DNA of 64,000 nt from Mycobacterium sp. (GTDB taxonomy: Bacteria; Actinomycetota; Actinomycetes; Mycobacteriales; Mycobacteriaceae), in NCBI RefSeq assembly GCF_029961025.1, contig NZ_JASBVP010000003.1, forward strand, positions 124,001 to 188,000, written 5' to 3'. Position 1 is the first letter of the stretch. Each line of letters starts with the position of its first letter. A model generated the notes under the pieces. That model did no database searches, was not told the DNA's origin, and saw only the letters and a program-made list of their open reading frames with translations. Below, piece after piece: positions 37,181 through 45,910 of this stretch. A program made the translations under genes and the position numbers.

Positions 37181-38568
37181 ATGCCAGCCGTCGACGTGGT
37201 GGTGGTCGGGGCCGGGCTCGCGGGGCTGGTTGCCGCCCGGGACGTGATGCGCGGCGGCCTCGAGGTCGCCGTCGTGGAGGCTCGTGACCGGGTCGGCGGC
37301 CGGGTGCTCAACGCGGAGCTTCCCGGCGGTGCACCCATCGAAGCCGGCGGGCAATGGGTCGGCCCCGGCCAAACCGAGATCCTCGACTTGATCGCCGAAC
37401 TCGGGCTTTCACTGTTCCCAACGCACACCGAGGGACGCAAAGTGCTCGACTTCAACGGCCGGACGCTGACCTACACCGGGCGCATTCCGCGGCTGAATCC
37501 GCTGGTGCTGGCCGACATCGGCTACGGATCATGGCGCCTGGACCGGCTCACCCGCAGACTGCCGCCACCCGGGAGCCCGCTCGACGAACGGGCGGCGGCG
37601 CTGGATGGGCAGACCTTGGCCACCTGGATTCACCGCCACCTGCACACCCATGGCGGGCGGGAGTTCCTGCGGCTCATCACCAGGGCCGTCTTCACCACCG
37701 AACCCGAAGATCTGTCCGCCCTGTGGGCCTTGTCATACCTAGGCGCCAACCAGGGTCTCGAGGCCTTGACCACCATCCGGGGCGGGGCACTGCAGGACCG
37801 CATCGTCGGCGGCTCGCAACGAATCGCGCTCAGCCTCGCGGCGCAACTCGGCGAGCGGGTCAGGTTGAACTGCCCGTGACCGAGGTGGAATGGGGCGGCA
37901 GCGGTGTCCGAATCCGTCTGCCCGACGCGGCGCCACTGTCCGCGAGGCGGGCCATTATCGCCGTCCCGCCGGTGCTCAGCGGCCGAATCCGCTACCTGCC
38001 GCCACTGCCCGCCGAGCGTGATCAGTTGATCCAGCGGATGCCGATGGGACGGGTGATCAAGACCAACGTCGTCTACGACGAGCCGTTCTGGCGCCGCCAC
38101 GGTTTCAGCGGCCAGGCCAACAGCAACCGCCGAATTGCCGCCACCGTGCTCGACAACACTCCACCCGAGGGGACTCCGGGTGTCTTGGTGGTTTTCACCG
38201 AGGGACGGCGGGCCGATGCCGCCGGCCGGCTCCCCCCACCGGACCGCCGGCGGCGGGTGCTCGCCGATCTGGCCGCCTACTTCGGGCCGCCGGCAAAAAA
38301 GCCCATCGACTATATCGAACTCGATTGGGCCGCCGAGCAATACACCGGCGGCTGCTACGGCGCGTTCACCGCGCCGTCGGCACTGACCCGTTTCGGTGCG
38401 GCGCTGCGGGCACCGATCGGGCCGCTGCACTGGGCGGGCAGCGAGACGGCCCGGCGCTGGACGTGTTCGATGGACGGCGCGGTCGAATCCGGGCATCGAA
38501 CCGCGCGCGAGGTGGCCGCCGTTCTCAACGGCTTGACGGATCTCACCGGGCCACCGTTGCCGGATTGA
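37181..38568 (+). pseudogene. Flavin-containing amine oxidase, disrupted by a frameshift
   Basis: Two consecutive frames together make one full-length flavin monoamine oxidase of about 460 residues. The first part (37181-37879) has the FAD motif VVVVGAGLAGLVAARD and EARDRVGGRVLNAELPGG and ends early at a TGA after GERVRLNCP. The second frame continues with VTEVEWGGSGVRIRL and carries the substrate domain and the C-terminal FAD site (PLHWAGSETARRWTCSMDGA followed by VESGHRTARE). One base appears to be missing near 37874-37880 in a run of Cs. It is either a real inactivating change or a base-calling error. It resembles M. tuberculosis AofH (Rv3170) in family. Confidence 0.8.
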
Positions 38569-38604
38569 CGCCCGCCCACCCGGGTTAATTTAAGCTGGCA
38601 CGTC

Positions 38605-40104
38605 GTGGACGGCGCCGATGCGGACATTCCCGAGCAGTTCCGGATTCGCCGGGACAAGCGTGCTCGGCTGCTGGCGGCCGGCCGCGAGCCCTACCCGGTG
38701 ACCGTCGAACGCACCCACACGCTGGCTCAGGTTCGTGCCGCCCACCCCGACCTGCCGACCGATTCGGCGACCGGAGACATCGTCGGGATTGCCGGCCGGG
38801 TGATGTCCGCGCGCGACTCGGGCAAGCTGTGCTTTGCGACCCTGCAGGACGGCGACGGCACCCAATTACAGGTCATGCTCAGCCTGGCCAGCGTCGGCCA
38901 GCAGGCGCTCGACGCGTGGAAGACCGATGTCGATATCGGCGACATTGTTTACGTGCACGGCGAGGTGATCAGCTCCCGCCGTGGCGAATTATCCGTGCTC
39001 GCCGATTCGTGGGCGATGGCGTCGAAGTCGTTGCGCCCGCTGCCGGTCGCCTACAAGGAAATGAGCGAAGAGTCGCGGGTGCGTCAACGTTACGTCGATT
39101 TGATTGTCCGTCCGCAAGCGCGCATGCTTGCCCGACAGCGGATCGCGGTCGTTCGTGCGATACGCGCCGGGCTGGAGCGACGCGGGTTCGTCGAAGTCGA
39201 GACGCCGATGTTGCAGACTCTGGCCGGTGGCGCGGCGGCGCGGCCGTTCATCACTCACTCCAATGCCCTCGATATCGATCTCTACCTACGAATCGCACCC
39301 GAACTGTTCCTTAAGCGCTGCGTCGTCGGTGGGTTCGACAAGGTCTTCGAACTTAATCGGGTGTTCCGAAACGAAGGAGTCGATTCCACCCATTCCCCGG
39401 AATTCTCCATGTTGGAGACCTACCAGGCGTATGGAACCTATGACGATTCGGCCGTCGTCACCAGGGAGCTTATTCAACACGTTGCCGATGAAGCGTTCGG
39501 AACCCGGCAACTACGCCTGCCGGACGGCAGTGTCTATGACATCGATGGCGAATGGGCGTCGATACAAATGTATCCGTCTTTGTCCGCCGCGTTGGGTGAG
39601 GAGATTACGCCCGACACGACGGTGGAGCGCTTACGCGTCATCGCCGGGCAGCTTGGTGTCGAGATTCCCGCAGATCGCGGATATGGCCACGGCAAGCTCG
39701 TCGAGGAGTTGTGGGAGCATGCGGTGGGAAGGAGCCTCACCGCACCCACGTTTGTACGGGATTTTCCCGTGGAGACAACGCCTTTGACCCGCCAGCATCG
39801 AAGTATCCCCGGCGTCACCGAGAAATGGGATTTGTATGTGCGCGGAATCGAACTGGCCACCGGATACTCCGAATTGATCGATCCGGTGATTCAGCGCGAG
39901 CGATTCGAGGCCCAGGCGCGGGCCGCGGCCGCCGGCGACGACGAGGCCATGGTGCTCGATGAAGATTTTCTGGCCGCCTTGGAGTACGCGATGCCGCCGT
40001 GCACCGGAACTGGAATGGGTGTCGACCGATTGTTGATGGTTTTGACTGGCCTGTCAATTAGGGAGACGGTTTTGTTCCCGCTTGTTCGGCCGCACAGCAA
40101 CTGA
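38605..40104 (+). CDS. lysS: Lysyl-tRNA synthetase, class II
   Basis: A 499-residue enzyme charging tRNA(Lys). The N-terminal OB-fold anticodon domain (about residues 58-150) is followed by the class II catalytic domain with motif 2 ([20 protein letters not shown]) and motif 3 ([15 protein letters not shown]). GTG 38605 starts [20 protein letters not shown]. It is the canonical copy before lsr2 (Rv3598c), distinct from the LysX fusion. Codon use in its middle is slightly less GC-biased than in its neighbours. Confidence 0.96.
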   Translation: MDGADADIPEQFRIRRDKRARLLAAGREPYPVTVERTHTLAQVRAAHPDLPTDSATGDIVGIAGRVMSARDSGKLCFATLQDGDGTQLQVMLSLASVGQQALDAWKTDVDIGDIVYVHGEVISSRRGELSVLADSWAMASKSLRPLPVAYKEMSEESRVRQRYVDLIVRPQARMLARQRIAVVRAIRAGLERRGFVEVETPMLQTLAGGAAARPFITHSNALDIDLYLRIAPELFLKRCVVGGFDKVFELNRVFRNEGVDSTHSPEFSMLETYQAYGTYDDSAVVTRELIQHVADEAFGTRQLRLPDGSVYDIDGEWASIQMYPSLSAALGEEITPDTTVERLRVIAGQLGVEIPADRGYGHGKLVEELWEHAVGRSLTAPTFVRDFPVETTPLTRQHRSIPGVTEKWDLYVRGIELATGYSELIDPVIQRERFEAQARAAAAGDDEAMVLDEDFLAALEYAMPPCTGTGMGVDRLLMVLTGLSIRETVLFPLVRPHSN

Positions 40105-40229
40105 ACCGCGCCGATACCGACAGACCGTTTCGGGATTGAATAAACCGCTGTCATATGGCAGATTGGTCAGCGGGAAAGGCAATCCAACTTGCACAGTATG
40201 TGCACGGGAAGCAGCGTGAGGACGAGCTA

Positions 40230-40568
40230 ATGGCGAAGAAAGTGACCGTCACCTTGATCGACGATTTCGACGGTGTTGCTGCCGCCGATGAAACGGTTGA
40301 ATTCGGGCTCGACGGCGTTACCTATGAGATTGATCTTTCGAGTAAGAATGCCGCGAAACTGCGTAACGACCTGAAGCAATGGGTGGAAGCGGCCCGCCGC
40401 GTCGGCGGCCGGCGCCGCGGACGGCCCGGCGCCCCGCGCAGCCGGGGGGCGATCGACCGCGAGCAGAGCGCCGCGATCCGCGAGTGGGCCCGCCGTAACG
40501 GCCACAACGTCTCCAGCCGGGGCCGGATTCCGGCGGACATCATCGAGGCCTTCCACGCCGCCACCTGA
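40230..40568 (+). CDS. lsr2: Nucleoid-associated xenogeneic silencer Lsr2
   Basis: A 112-residue H-NS-like protein that coats and bridges AT-rich DNA and silences acquired genes, including ESX and PE/PPE loci. The N-terminal oligomerisation domain starts [20 protein letters not shown]; the C-terminal DNA-binding domain contains the AT-hook-like RGR ([18 protein letters not shown]). The length equals Rv3597c. GAGGACGAG precedes ATG 40230. The frame extends upstream to 40155 but that part is leader. Confidence 0.97.
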   Translation: MAKKVTVTLIDDFDGVAAADETVEFGLDGVTYEIDLSSKNAAKLRNDLKQWVEAARRVGGRRRGRPGAPRSRGAIDREQSAAIREWARRNGHNVSSRGRIPADIIEAFHAAT

Positions 40569-40608
40569 CCGCCACCGGCCGCCCCGACGGGCCGGGGGTG
40601 ACACCACC

Positions 40609-40625
40609 GTTCGCTGGTAGCGAAC
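40609..40625. promoter_or_regulatory. ClgR-type operator upstream of clpC1
   Basis: GTTCGCT-GGT-AGCGAAC is a perfect inverted repeat that contains CGC-N5-GCG, the core recognised by the actinobacterial regulator ClgR. ClgR activates clp protease genes, including clpC1, in mycobacteria. It lies about 200 bases before the clpC1 start codon. Site identity is by motif, not binding data. Confidence 0.75.
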
Positions 40626-40826
40626 TGATCCCCGGCCGACGGGGAAACGATTTGCCGATTCGCGGCGTTTATCGTTGCGTCAGTGTTACGCCGGGGCTAC
40701 GTGTGGCGGTCTCAAGCGCAAGGTTAGGAACCCCGGGCGGTCGGCCATTACAGTGGATGGTAGGTACGCAGGGGCCGACCAGGGCCGACCACAGTACCGA
40801 TGGTGAGGGAGAGCAGGTAACCACCG

Positions 40827-43373
40827 ATGTTCGAGAGATTTACCGACCGTGCCCGCAGGGTCGTCGTCCTGGCGCAAGAAGAGGCCCGGATGCTCAACCA
40901 CAACTACATCGGCACCGAGCACATTCTGCTGGGGTTGATCCACGAGGGCGAAGGCGTAGCCGCCAAGTCGCTGGAGTCGCTGGGGATATCGCTGGAGGGC
41001 GTGCGCAGCCAGGTCGAGGAGATCATCGGCCAGGGCCAGCAGGCGCCGTCGGGACACATCCCGTTTACTCCGCGCGCCAAAAAGGTCCTGGAGCTTTCCC
41101 TGCGTGAGGCGCTGCAGCTCGGCCACAACTACATCGGCACCGAGCACATCCTGCTCGGCCTGATCCGCGAGGGCGAGGGCGTGGCCGCCCAGGTCCTGGT
41201 CAAGCTGGGCGCCGAGCTGACCCGGGTGCGCCAGCAGGTGATCCAATTGTTGTCCGGATACCAGGGCAAGGAGACCGCCGAGGCCGGTACCGGTGGCCGT
41301 GGCGGCGAATCGGGCAGCCCCTCGACGTCGTTGGTACTCGACCAGTTCGGCCGTAACCTGACCGCCGCGGCGATGGAGGGCAAGCTCGACCCGGTCATCG
41401 GCCGCGAGAAGGAAATCGAGCGGGTAATGCAGGTGTTGAGCCGGCGCACCAAGAACAACCCGGTGCTGATCGGCGAGCCCGGTGTCGGCAAGACCGCGGT
41501 CGTCGAGGGCTTGGCGCAGGCCATCGTGCACGGCCAGGTTCCCGAGACGCTGAAGGACAAGCAGCTCTACACGCTGGACCTGGGGTCGCTGGTGGCTGGC
41601 AGCCGGTACCGCGGGGACTTCGAGGAACGCCTGAAGAAGGTGCTGAAGGAGATCAACACCCGCGGCGACATCATCCTGTTCATCGACGAGCTGCACACGC
41701 TGGTCGGGGCCGGTGCCGCCGAGGGTGCCATCGACGCCGCGTCCATCCTGAAACCAAAGCTGGCGCGCGGTGAGTTGCAAACCATCGGGGCGACCACTCT
41801 CGATGAGTACCGCAAATACATCGAGAAGGACGCCGCGCTGGAGCGCCGGTTCCAGCCGGTGCAGGTCGGCGAGCCGACGGTGGAGCACACCATCGAGATC
41901 CTCAAGGGGCTGCGCGACCGTTACGAGGCGCACCACCGGGTGTCGATCACCGATTCCGCGATGGTGGCCGCCGCCACGCTGGCCGACCGATACATCAACG
42001 ACCGCTATCTGCCCGATAAGGCGATCGACCTGATCGACGAGGCGGGTGCGCGGATGCGGATCCGACGGATGACCGCGCCGCCGGACCTGCGCGAGTTCGA
42101 CGAGAAGATCGCCGAAGCCCGCCGGGAGAAAGAGTCCGCGATCGACGCGCAGGACTTCGAGAAGGCCGCCGCCTTGCGAGACCGCGAGAAGCAGCTGGTG
42201 GCTCAGCGGGCTGAGCGCGAAAAGCAGTGGCGCTCCGGCGATCTGGATGTGGTTGCCGAGGTCGACGACGAGCAGATCGCCGAAGTGCTGGGTAACTGGA
42301 CCGGCATCCCGGTGTACAAGCTGACCGAGGCCGAGACCTCCCGGCTGCTGCGCATGGAGGAGGAGATTCACAAGCGGATCATCGGCCAGGACGATGCCGT
42401 CAAAGCGGTCAGCAAGGCGATCCGCCGTACCCGGGCCGGGCTGAAGGATCCCAAGCGCCCGTCGGGCTCGTTCATCTTCGCCGGACCGTCCGGTGTGGGC
42501 AAGACCGAGCTGTCCAAGGCGCTGGCGGAGTTCCTGTTCGGCGACGACGACGCGCTCATCCAGATCGACATGGGCGAGTTCCACGACCGGTTCACCGCAT
42601 CGCGGCTCTTCGGCGCCCCTCCGGGCTACGTGGGCTACGAGGAGGGCGGCCAACTCACCGAGAAGGTGCGGCGCAAGCCGTTCTCGGTGGTGCTGTTCGA
42701 CGAGATCGAAAAGGCGCACCAGGAGATCTACAACAGCCTGCTGCAGGTGCTCGAGGACGGCCGACTCACCGACGGGCAGGGGCGCACGGTCGACTTTAAG
42801 AACACCGTGCTGATCTTCACGTCCAACCTGGGCACCGCCGACATCTCCAAACCGGTCGGCCTCGGGTTTAGCCAGGGTGGCGGCGAGAACAACTACGAGC
42901 GGATGAAGCAGAAGGTCAACGACGAGCTCAAGAAGCACTTCCGGCCCGAGTTCCTCAACCGCATCGACGATGTCATCGTTTTCCACCAGCTGACCAAGGA
43001 TGAGATCATCCAGATGGTGGAGCTGATGATCAGCCGGGTCGCGAACCAGCTCAAGAGCAAGGACATGACCTTGGAGCTGACCGACAAGGCGAAAGCGTTG
43101 CTGGCCAAGCGCGGCTTCGACCCGGTCCTGGGGGCGCGCCCATTGCGGCGCACCATTCAACGCGAGATCGAAGACCCGCTCTCGGAGAAGATCCTCTTCG
43201 AGGAGGTCGGCCCCGGGCAGGTGGTCACGGTCGACGTTGACAACTGGGACGGCGAAGGCCCCGGCGAGGATGCGGTGTTCACGTTCACCGGAACCCCCAA
43301 GTCGGTGGTGCCGGTCGAGTCGGATCTGGCCAAAGCGGCAGCCCCCAGCGCGGGTGGTCTGAACGCGCAGTAA
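40827..43373 (+). CDS. clpC1: ClpC1 AAA+ unfoldase
   Basis: An 848-residue ATPase that unfolds substrates for the ClpP1P2 protease. Two N-terminal Clp repeats ([20 protein letters not shown] and a second from about 78) precede two AAA modules with Walker A motifs GEPGVGKT (near 212) and GPSGVGKTE (near 553). A middle UVR-like coiled coil ([13 protein letters not shown]) and the ClpP-binding GF loop region ([11 protein letters not shown]) are also seen. Length matches Rv3596c exactly. The N-terminal domain is the target of cyclomarin and ecumicin-type compounds. Confidence 0.98.
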   Translation: MFERFTDRARRVVVLAQEEARMLNHNYIGTEHILLGLIHEGEGVAAKSLESLGISLEGVRSQVEEIIGQGQQAPSGHIPFTPRAKKVLELSLREALQLGHNYIGTEHILLGLIREGEGVAAQVLVKLGAELTRVRQQVIQLLSGYQGKETAEAGTGGRGGESGSPSTSLVLDQFGRNLTAAAMEGKLDPVIGREKEIERVMQVLSRRTKNNPVLIGEPGVGKTAVVEGLAQAIVHGQVPETLKDKQLYTLDLGSLVAGSRYRGDFEERLKKVLKEINTRGDIILFIDELHTLVGAGAAEGAIDAASILKPKLARGELQTIGATTLDEYRKYIEKDAALERRFQPVQVGEPTVEHTIEILKGLRDRYEAHHRVSITDSAMVAAATLADRYINDRYLPDKAIDLIDEAGARMRIRRMTAPPDLREFDEKIAEARREKESAIDAQDFEKAAALRDREKQLVAQRAEREKQWRSGDLDVVAEVDDEQIAEVLGNWTGIPVYKLTEAETSRLLRMEEEIHKRIIGQDDAVKAVSKAIRRTRAGLKDPKRPSGSFIFAGPSGVGKTELSKALAEFLFGDDDALIQIDMGEFHDRFTASRLFGAPPGYVGYEEGGQLTEKVRRKPFSVVLFDEIEKAHQEIYNSLLQVLEDGRLTDGQGRTVDFKNTVLIFTSNLGTADISKPVGLGFSQGGGENNYERMKQKVNDELKKHFRPEFLNRIDDVIVFHQLTKDEIIQMVELMISRVANQLKSKDMTLELTDKAKALLAKRGFDPVLGARPLRRTIQREIEDPLSEKILFEEVGPGQVVTVDVDNWDGEGPGEDAVFTFTGTPKSVVPVESDLAKAAAPSAGGLNAQ

Positions 43374-43375
43374 CC

Positions 43376-43391
43376 GCGCGGTAAACCGCGC
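43376..43391. terminator. Possible bidirectional hairpin between clpC1 and lpqF
   Basis: GCGCGG-TAAA-CCGCGC forms a 6-bp GC stem with a 4-base loop immediately after the clpC1 stop and before the convergent lpqF stop. It is short and lacks a T-run, so termination is only suggested by position. Confidence 0.35.
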
Positions 43392-43402
43392 CGAGCGGGC
43401 GG

Positions 43403-44734
43403 CTAGTGGCGCCCCGGCAGCAGGGCGAAGACCTGCTTGGCGATCTGCAGCATCCAGCCGGTCACGGTGGGGCCGTGATCACGCGGCCAGGTCAGCTGAA
43501 AGCTGACCACCCAGGGCTGCCCGGTCTTGTCGACCGCGTACCAGCTGAATGTCAAATCGCCGGGCAGCCCGCCGGCTTTTGCGCCGATATACGGCCACTC
43601 ACGGGGGTCCAGATCGATACCCGGGACAGCGGCCAGAATCTGGCGAACGGGTGCGGCCTTGCCGATCGCGCCGGTTTGCAACGCCGTGTGCACCCGGCAG
43701 ATGTCCTCGGCGGTGCCGTACCATTCCACCCCGTAGCTCGACGCCGGGGTGTGGGCTCGAGCGGGGTCTGGCAGATAAGGGCGAGAATCCGCCTGCTGCA
43801 GCAGCTGCGCACGCACTTGTGGGGAGGCCTGCCGCCACCGGTCGCGAAGGTCCGGTATGCCCCAGCCGACCGAAAACAGTTGGTGCATGGTGGGAAACGG
43901 GGTCATGCCGGCTGGATCGTGATGGCCGGCCGCAGTCAGTGCACTCTCCACCGCGTGCCGGCCCACTTTTTCGATGAGCAGGTCGGTGGCCATGTTGTCG
44001 CTGGTGGCAATCATTTTTTCGGCGGCGGTGCGAACCGGCACCTGGGCTCCGACCGGCAGGTCCAGCCCGGAAGAACCGACGGCATTGCTTTTGGCGGTGA
44101 CGGTCAGCTCGTCGTTCCAGGACACCGTCTCCGCTTTGATCGCGTCCGCCACGGCGTAGAGCACATACAACTTGAAAATCGATGCCAGCGGCAGTGATTG
44201 GGTGCTGTTGGTGCCCGCTACAGGCTCGCAGCGACCATCGCGGACCCGGGCGGCCTGATACGAGTATCGGGCCCCGGTGCGGCTCAACGCGACGTCGACG
44301 TCCCGCCAAGACGTGATCGTCGGTGCCGGTGTGCTGACCTCGAAACCGTCCACGAGCCGGTCGTCGTCGGTGTGAATCCTGATCTCCTGCCGAGCGCCGT
44401 AGGAGCTGGTGAGGTGCAATGTAGCGGCGCCGGCCCACACGTCGACGGCATCGACGGTGAAGGGGCGGTCCCACCACAGCGCGTCCATCATGCGCTCGAC
44501 CCGCTCGACCATGCCGGCCGCGGCGAGGGTGCGAACGCCGGGGGTGCCGATCGGCCAATCCGAGTTGAGCATGTCCACGATCTGCCGGGCACGCAGGCCT
44601 GGCGGGGTTCTGATGTCGATCCGCCCCCCGGGGTTGGCCGCGCTCGCCGGTGTCGTGGGGGGCGACGAGCACCCGGGTAGCGGGGCGACGGCCAGCACGG
44701 CGGCGGCCGTCAGCACCACCGTCCGGCGGCACAT
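43403..44734 (-). CDS. lpqF: Lipoprotein with beta-lactamase-like fold, LpqF-like
   Basis: About 443 residues. A lipoprotein signal peptide (MCRRTVVLTAAAVLAVAPLP) ends in the lipobox PLPGCSS. The domain from about residue 150 has serine-enzyme motifs: SIFK (SxxK in PLASIFKLYVLY), SDN (TSDNMATDLL) and a KAGG near the end. This is the class A beta-lactamase fold, perhaps a peptidoglycan-directed or esterase function rather than resistance. ATG 44734 gives a proper signal peptide; longer frames upstream overlap mhuD. It matches Rv3593 in place. Confidence 0.88.
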   Translation of the reverse strand: MCRRTVVLTAAAVLAVAPLPGCSSPPTTPASAANPGGRIDIRTPPGLRARQIVDMLNSDWPIGTPGVRTLAAAGMVERVERMMDALWWDRPFTVDAVDVWAGAATLHLTSSYGARQEIRIHTDDDRLVDGFEVSTPAPTITSWRDVDVALSRTGARYSYQAARVRDGRCEPVAGTNSTQSLPLASIFKLYVLYAVADAIKAETVSWNDELTVTAKSNAVGSSGLDLPVGAQVPVRTAAEKMIATSDNMATDLLIEKVGRHAVESALTAAGHHDPAGMTPFPTMHQLFSVGWGIPDLRDRWRQASPQVRAQLLQQADSRPYLPDPARAHTPASSYGVEWYGTAEDICRVHTALQTGAIGKAAPVRQILAAVPGIDLDPREWPYIGAKAGGLPGDLTFSWYAVDKTGQPWVVSFQLTWPRDHGPTVTGWMLQIAKQVFALLPGRH

Positions 44735-44744
44735 CCGGCTCGGG

Positions 44745-45062
44745 TTATGCGCGCGCGGCGGTTCCGGCAACGTCCAGCACAACCTCGAATTCCAGCAGGG
44801 ACGCGCCGGTCGCCACGGGGTTGGCCCGATGCCCGGCGTGGGCTTCGATAGCCGGCCCGTTCGCCCACGCCTGGAAGGCCTCATCGGACTCCCATTGCGT
44901 CACCACGAAATAGCGGTCTTCACCCTTGACCGGGCGGAGCAACTGAAACCCGAGGAAGCCGGGCGCGTTCTCCACGGCATGCGCGCGATGAGCGAAGCGT
45001 TTCTCCAACTCCGGACCGGCACCGGCGGGAACCTCGATCGCGTTGATCTTTACCACTGGCAT
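44745..45062 (-). CDS. mhuD: Heme-degrading monooxygenase MhuD
   Basis: A 105-residue IsdG-type enzyme that opens heme to mycobilins and releases iron. MPVVKINAIEVPAGAGPELE supplies Asn7, RYFVVTQWESDEAFQAWANG holds the conserved Trp, and AHAGHRANPVATG holds the heme-ligand His near residue 75. Length equals Rv3592. ATG 45062 is divergent from the hydrolase gene with 88 bases between. lpqF follows after ten bases, so the two are cotranscribed. Confidence 0.95.
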   Translation of the reverse strand: MPVVKINAIEVPAGAGPELEKRFAHRAHAVENAPGFLGFQLLRPVKGEDRYFVVTQWESDEAFQAWANGPAIEAHAGHRANPVATGASLLEFEVVLDVAGTAARA

Positions 45063-45150
45063 GCCGCTAGGCTACCGCGCCGGCCCGAGGGGGCTCGGGT
45101 GCCGTCACCGGAATACCACGGCGCGGTGCGTGGCACGCGAAAATAGGTCC

Positions 45151-45909
45151 ATGCCCACCGATGTGCTGAGCTTTCGCGGCGGACGCGGCAGGCCGCTGGT
45201 GTTGGTTCACGGTCTGATGGGGCGGGGGAGCACCTGGTTTCGGCAGCTGCCGTGGCTGACGAGGTTGGGTAGCGTCTACACCTACGACGCGCCGTGGCAC
45301 CGAGGCCGTGACGTCCCCGGCCCGTATCCGATCAGCACCGAACGCTTGGTGGCCGACTTGGGTGCTGCGGTGGCGACCCTGGGAGCGCCGGTGAGCCTGA
45401 TCGGGCATTCGATGGGCGCCCTGCACTCATGGTGCCTGGCCGCGGAACATCCCGAACTGGTCTCGGCGCTGGTGATCGAGGATATGGCGCCGGATTTTCG
45501 GGGCCGCAGCACCGCCGCGTGGGAACCGTGGCTGCATGCCCTGCCAGTCGAATTCGACTCTGCGGAGCAGATATTCGCCGTATTTGGCCCGATCGCGGGT
45601 CGGTACTTTATGGAATCCTTCGATCGCGTCGACACCGGTTGGCGGCTGCACGGGGTCGTCGAACGCTGGATCGAGATCGCCGCCGAGTGGGGCACCCGCG
45701 ACTACTGGGCGCAGTGGCGCGATGTCCGATCACCCGCGTTGCTCATCGAGGCCGGCAACTCGGTCACATCCGAGGGCCAGATGCGTAGGATGAGCGAAAC
45801 CGGTCGCCAAACACGCTACGTACATGTTCCTGGAGCCGGTCATCTGGTTCATGATGAGGCGCCGCGGATATATCGACACGCGGTGGAGTCTTTCCTGGCG
45901 GTGCGCTAA
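45151..45909 (+). CDS. Alpha/beta hydrolase, Rv3591c-like
   Basis: A 252-residue hydrolase: the oxyanion region VLVHGLMGRGSTW, the nucleophile elbow GHSMG (IGHSMGALHSW), the acid in the strand near LLIEAGNS, and the catalytic His in GAGHLVHDEAP. Substrate unknown; there is no signal peptide. The stop TAA (45907-45909) lies within the six-base target duplication of the IS element that follows, yet the C-terminus appears intact. Confidence 0.9.
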   Translation: MPTDVLSFRGGRGRPLVLVHGLMGRGSTWFRQLPWLTRLGSVYTYDAPWHRGRDVPGPYPISTERLVADLGAAVATLGAPVSLIGHSMGALHSWCLAAEHPELVSALVIEDMAPDFRGRSTAAWEPWLHALPVEFDSAEQIFAVFGPIAGRYFMESFDRVDTGWRLHGVVERWIEIAAEWGTRDYWAQWRDVRSPALLIEAGNSVTSEGQMRRMSETGRQTRYVHVPGAGHLVHDEAPRIYRHAVESFLAVR

Positions 45910-45910
45910 C
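45905..45910. repeat. Target site duplication, left copy (GCTAAC)
   Basis: GCTAAC directly before the left inverted repeat is repeated at 47898-47903 after the right one. It contains the hydrolase stop codon. Confidence 0.9.

Noticed and set aside
40686..43160. Very long open frame on the minus strand opposite clpC1
   Set aside because: It is the antisense of clpC1. The GC-rich third codon positions keep the opposite frame open; its translation has no family resemblance.
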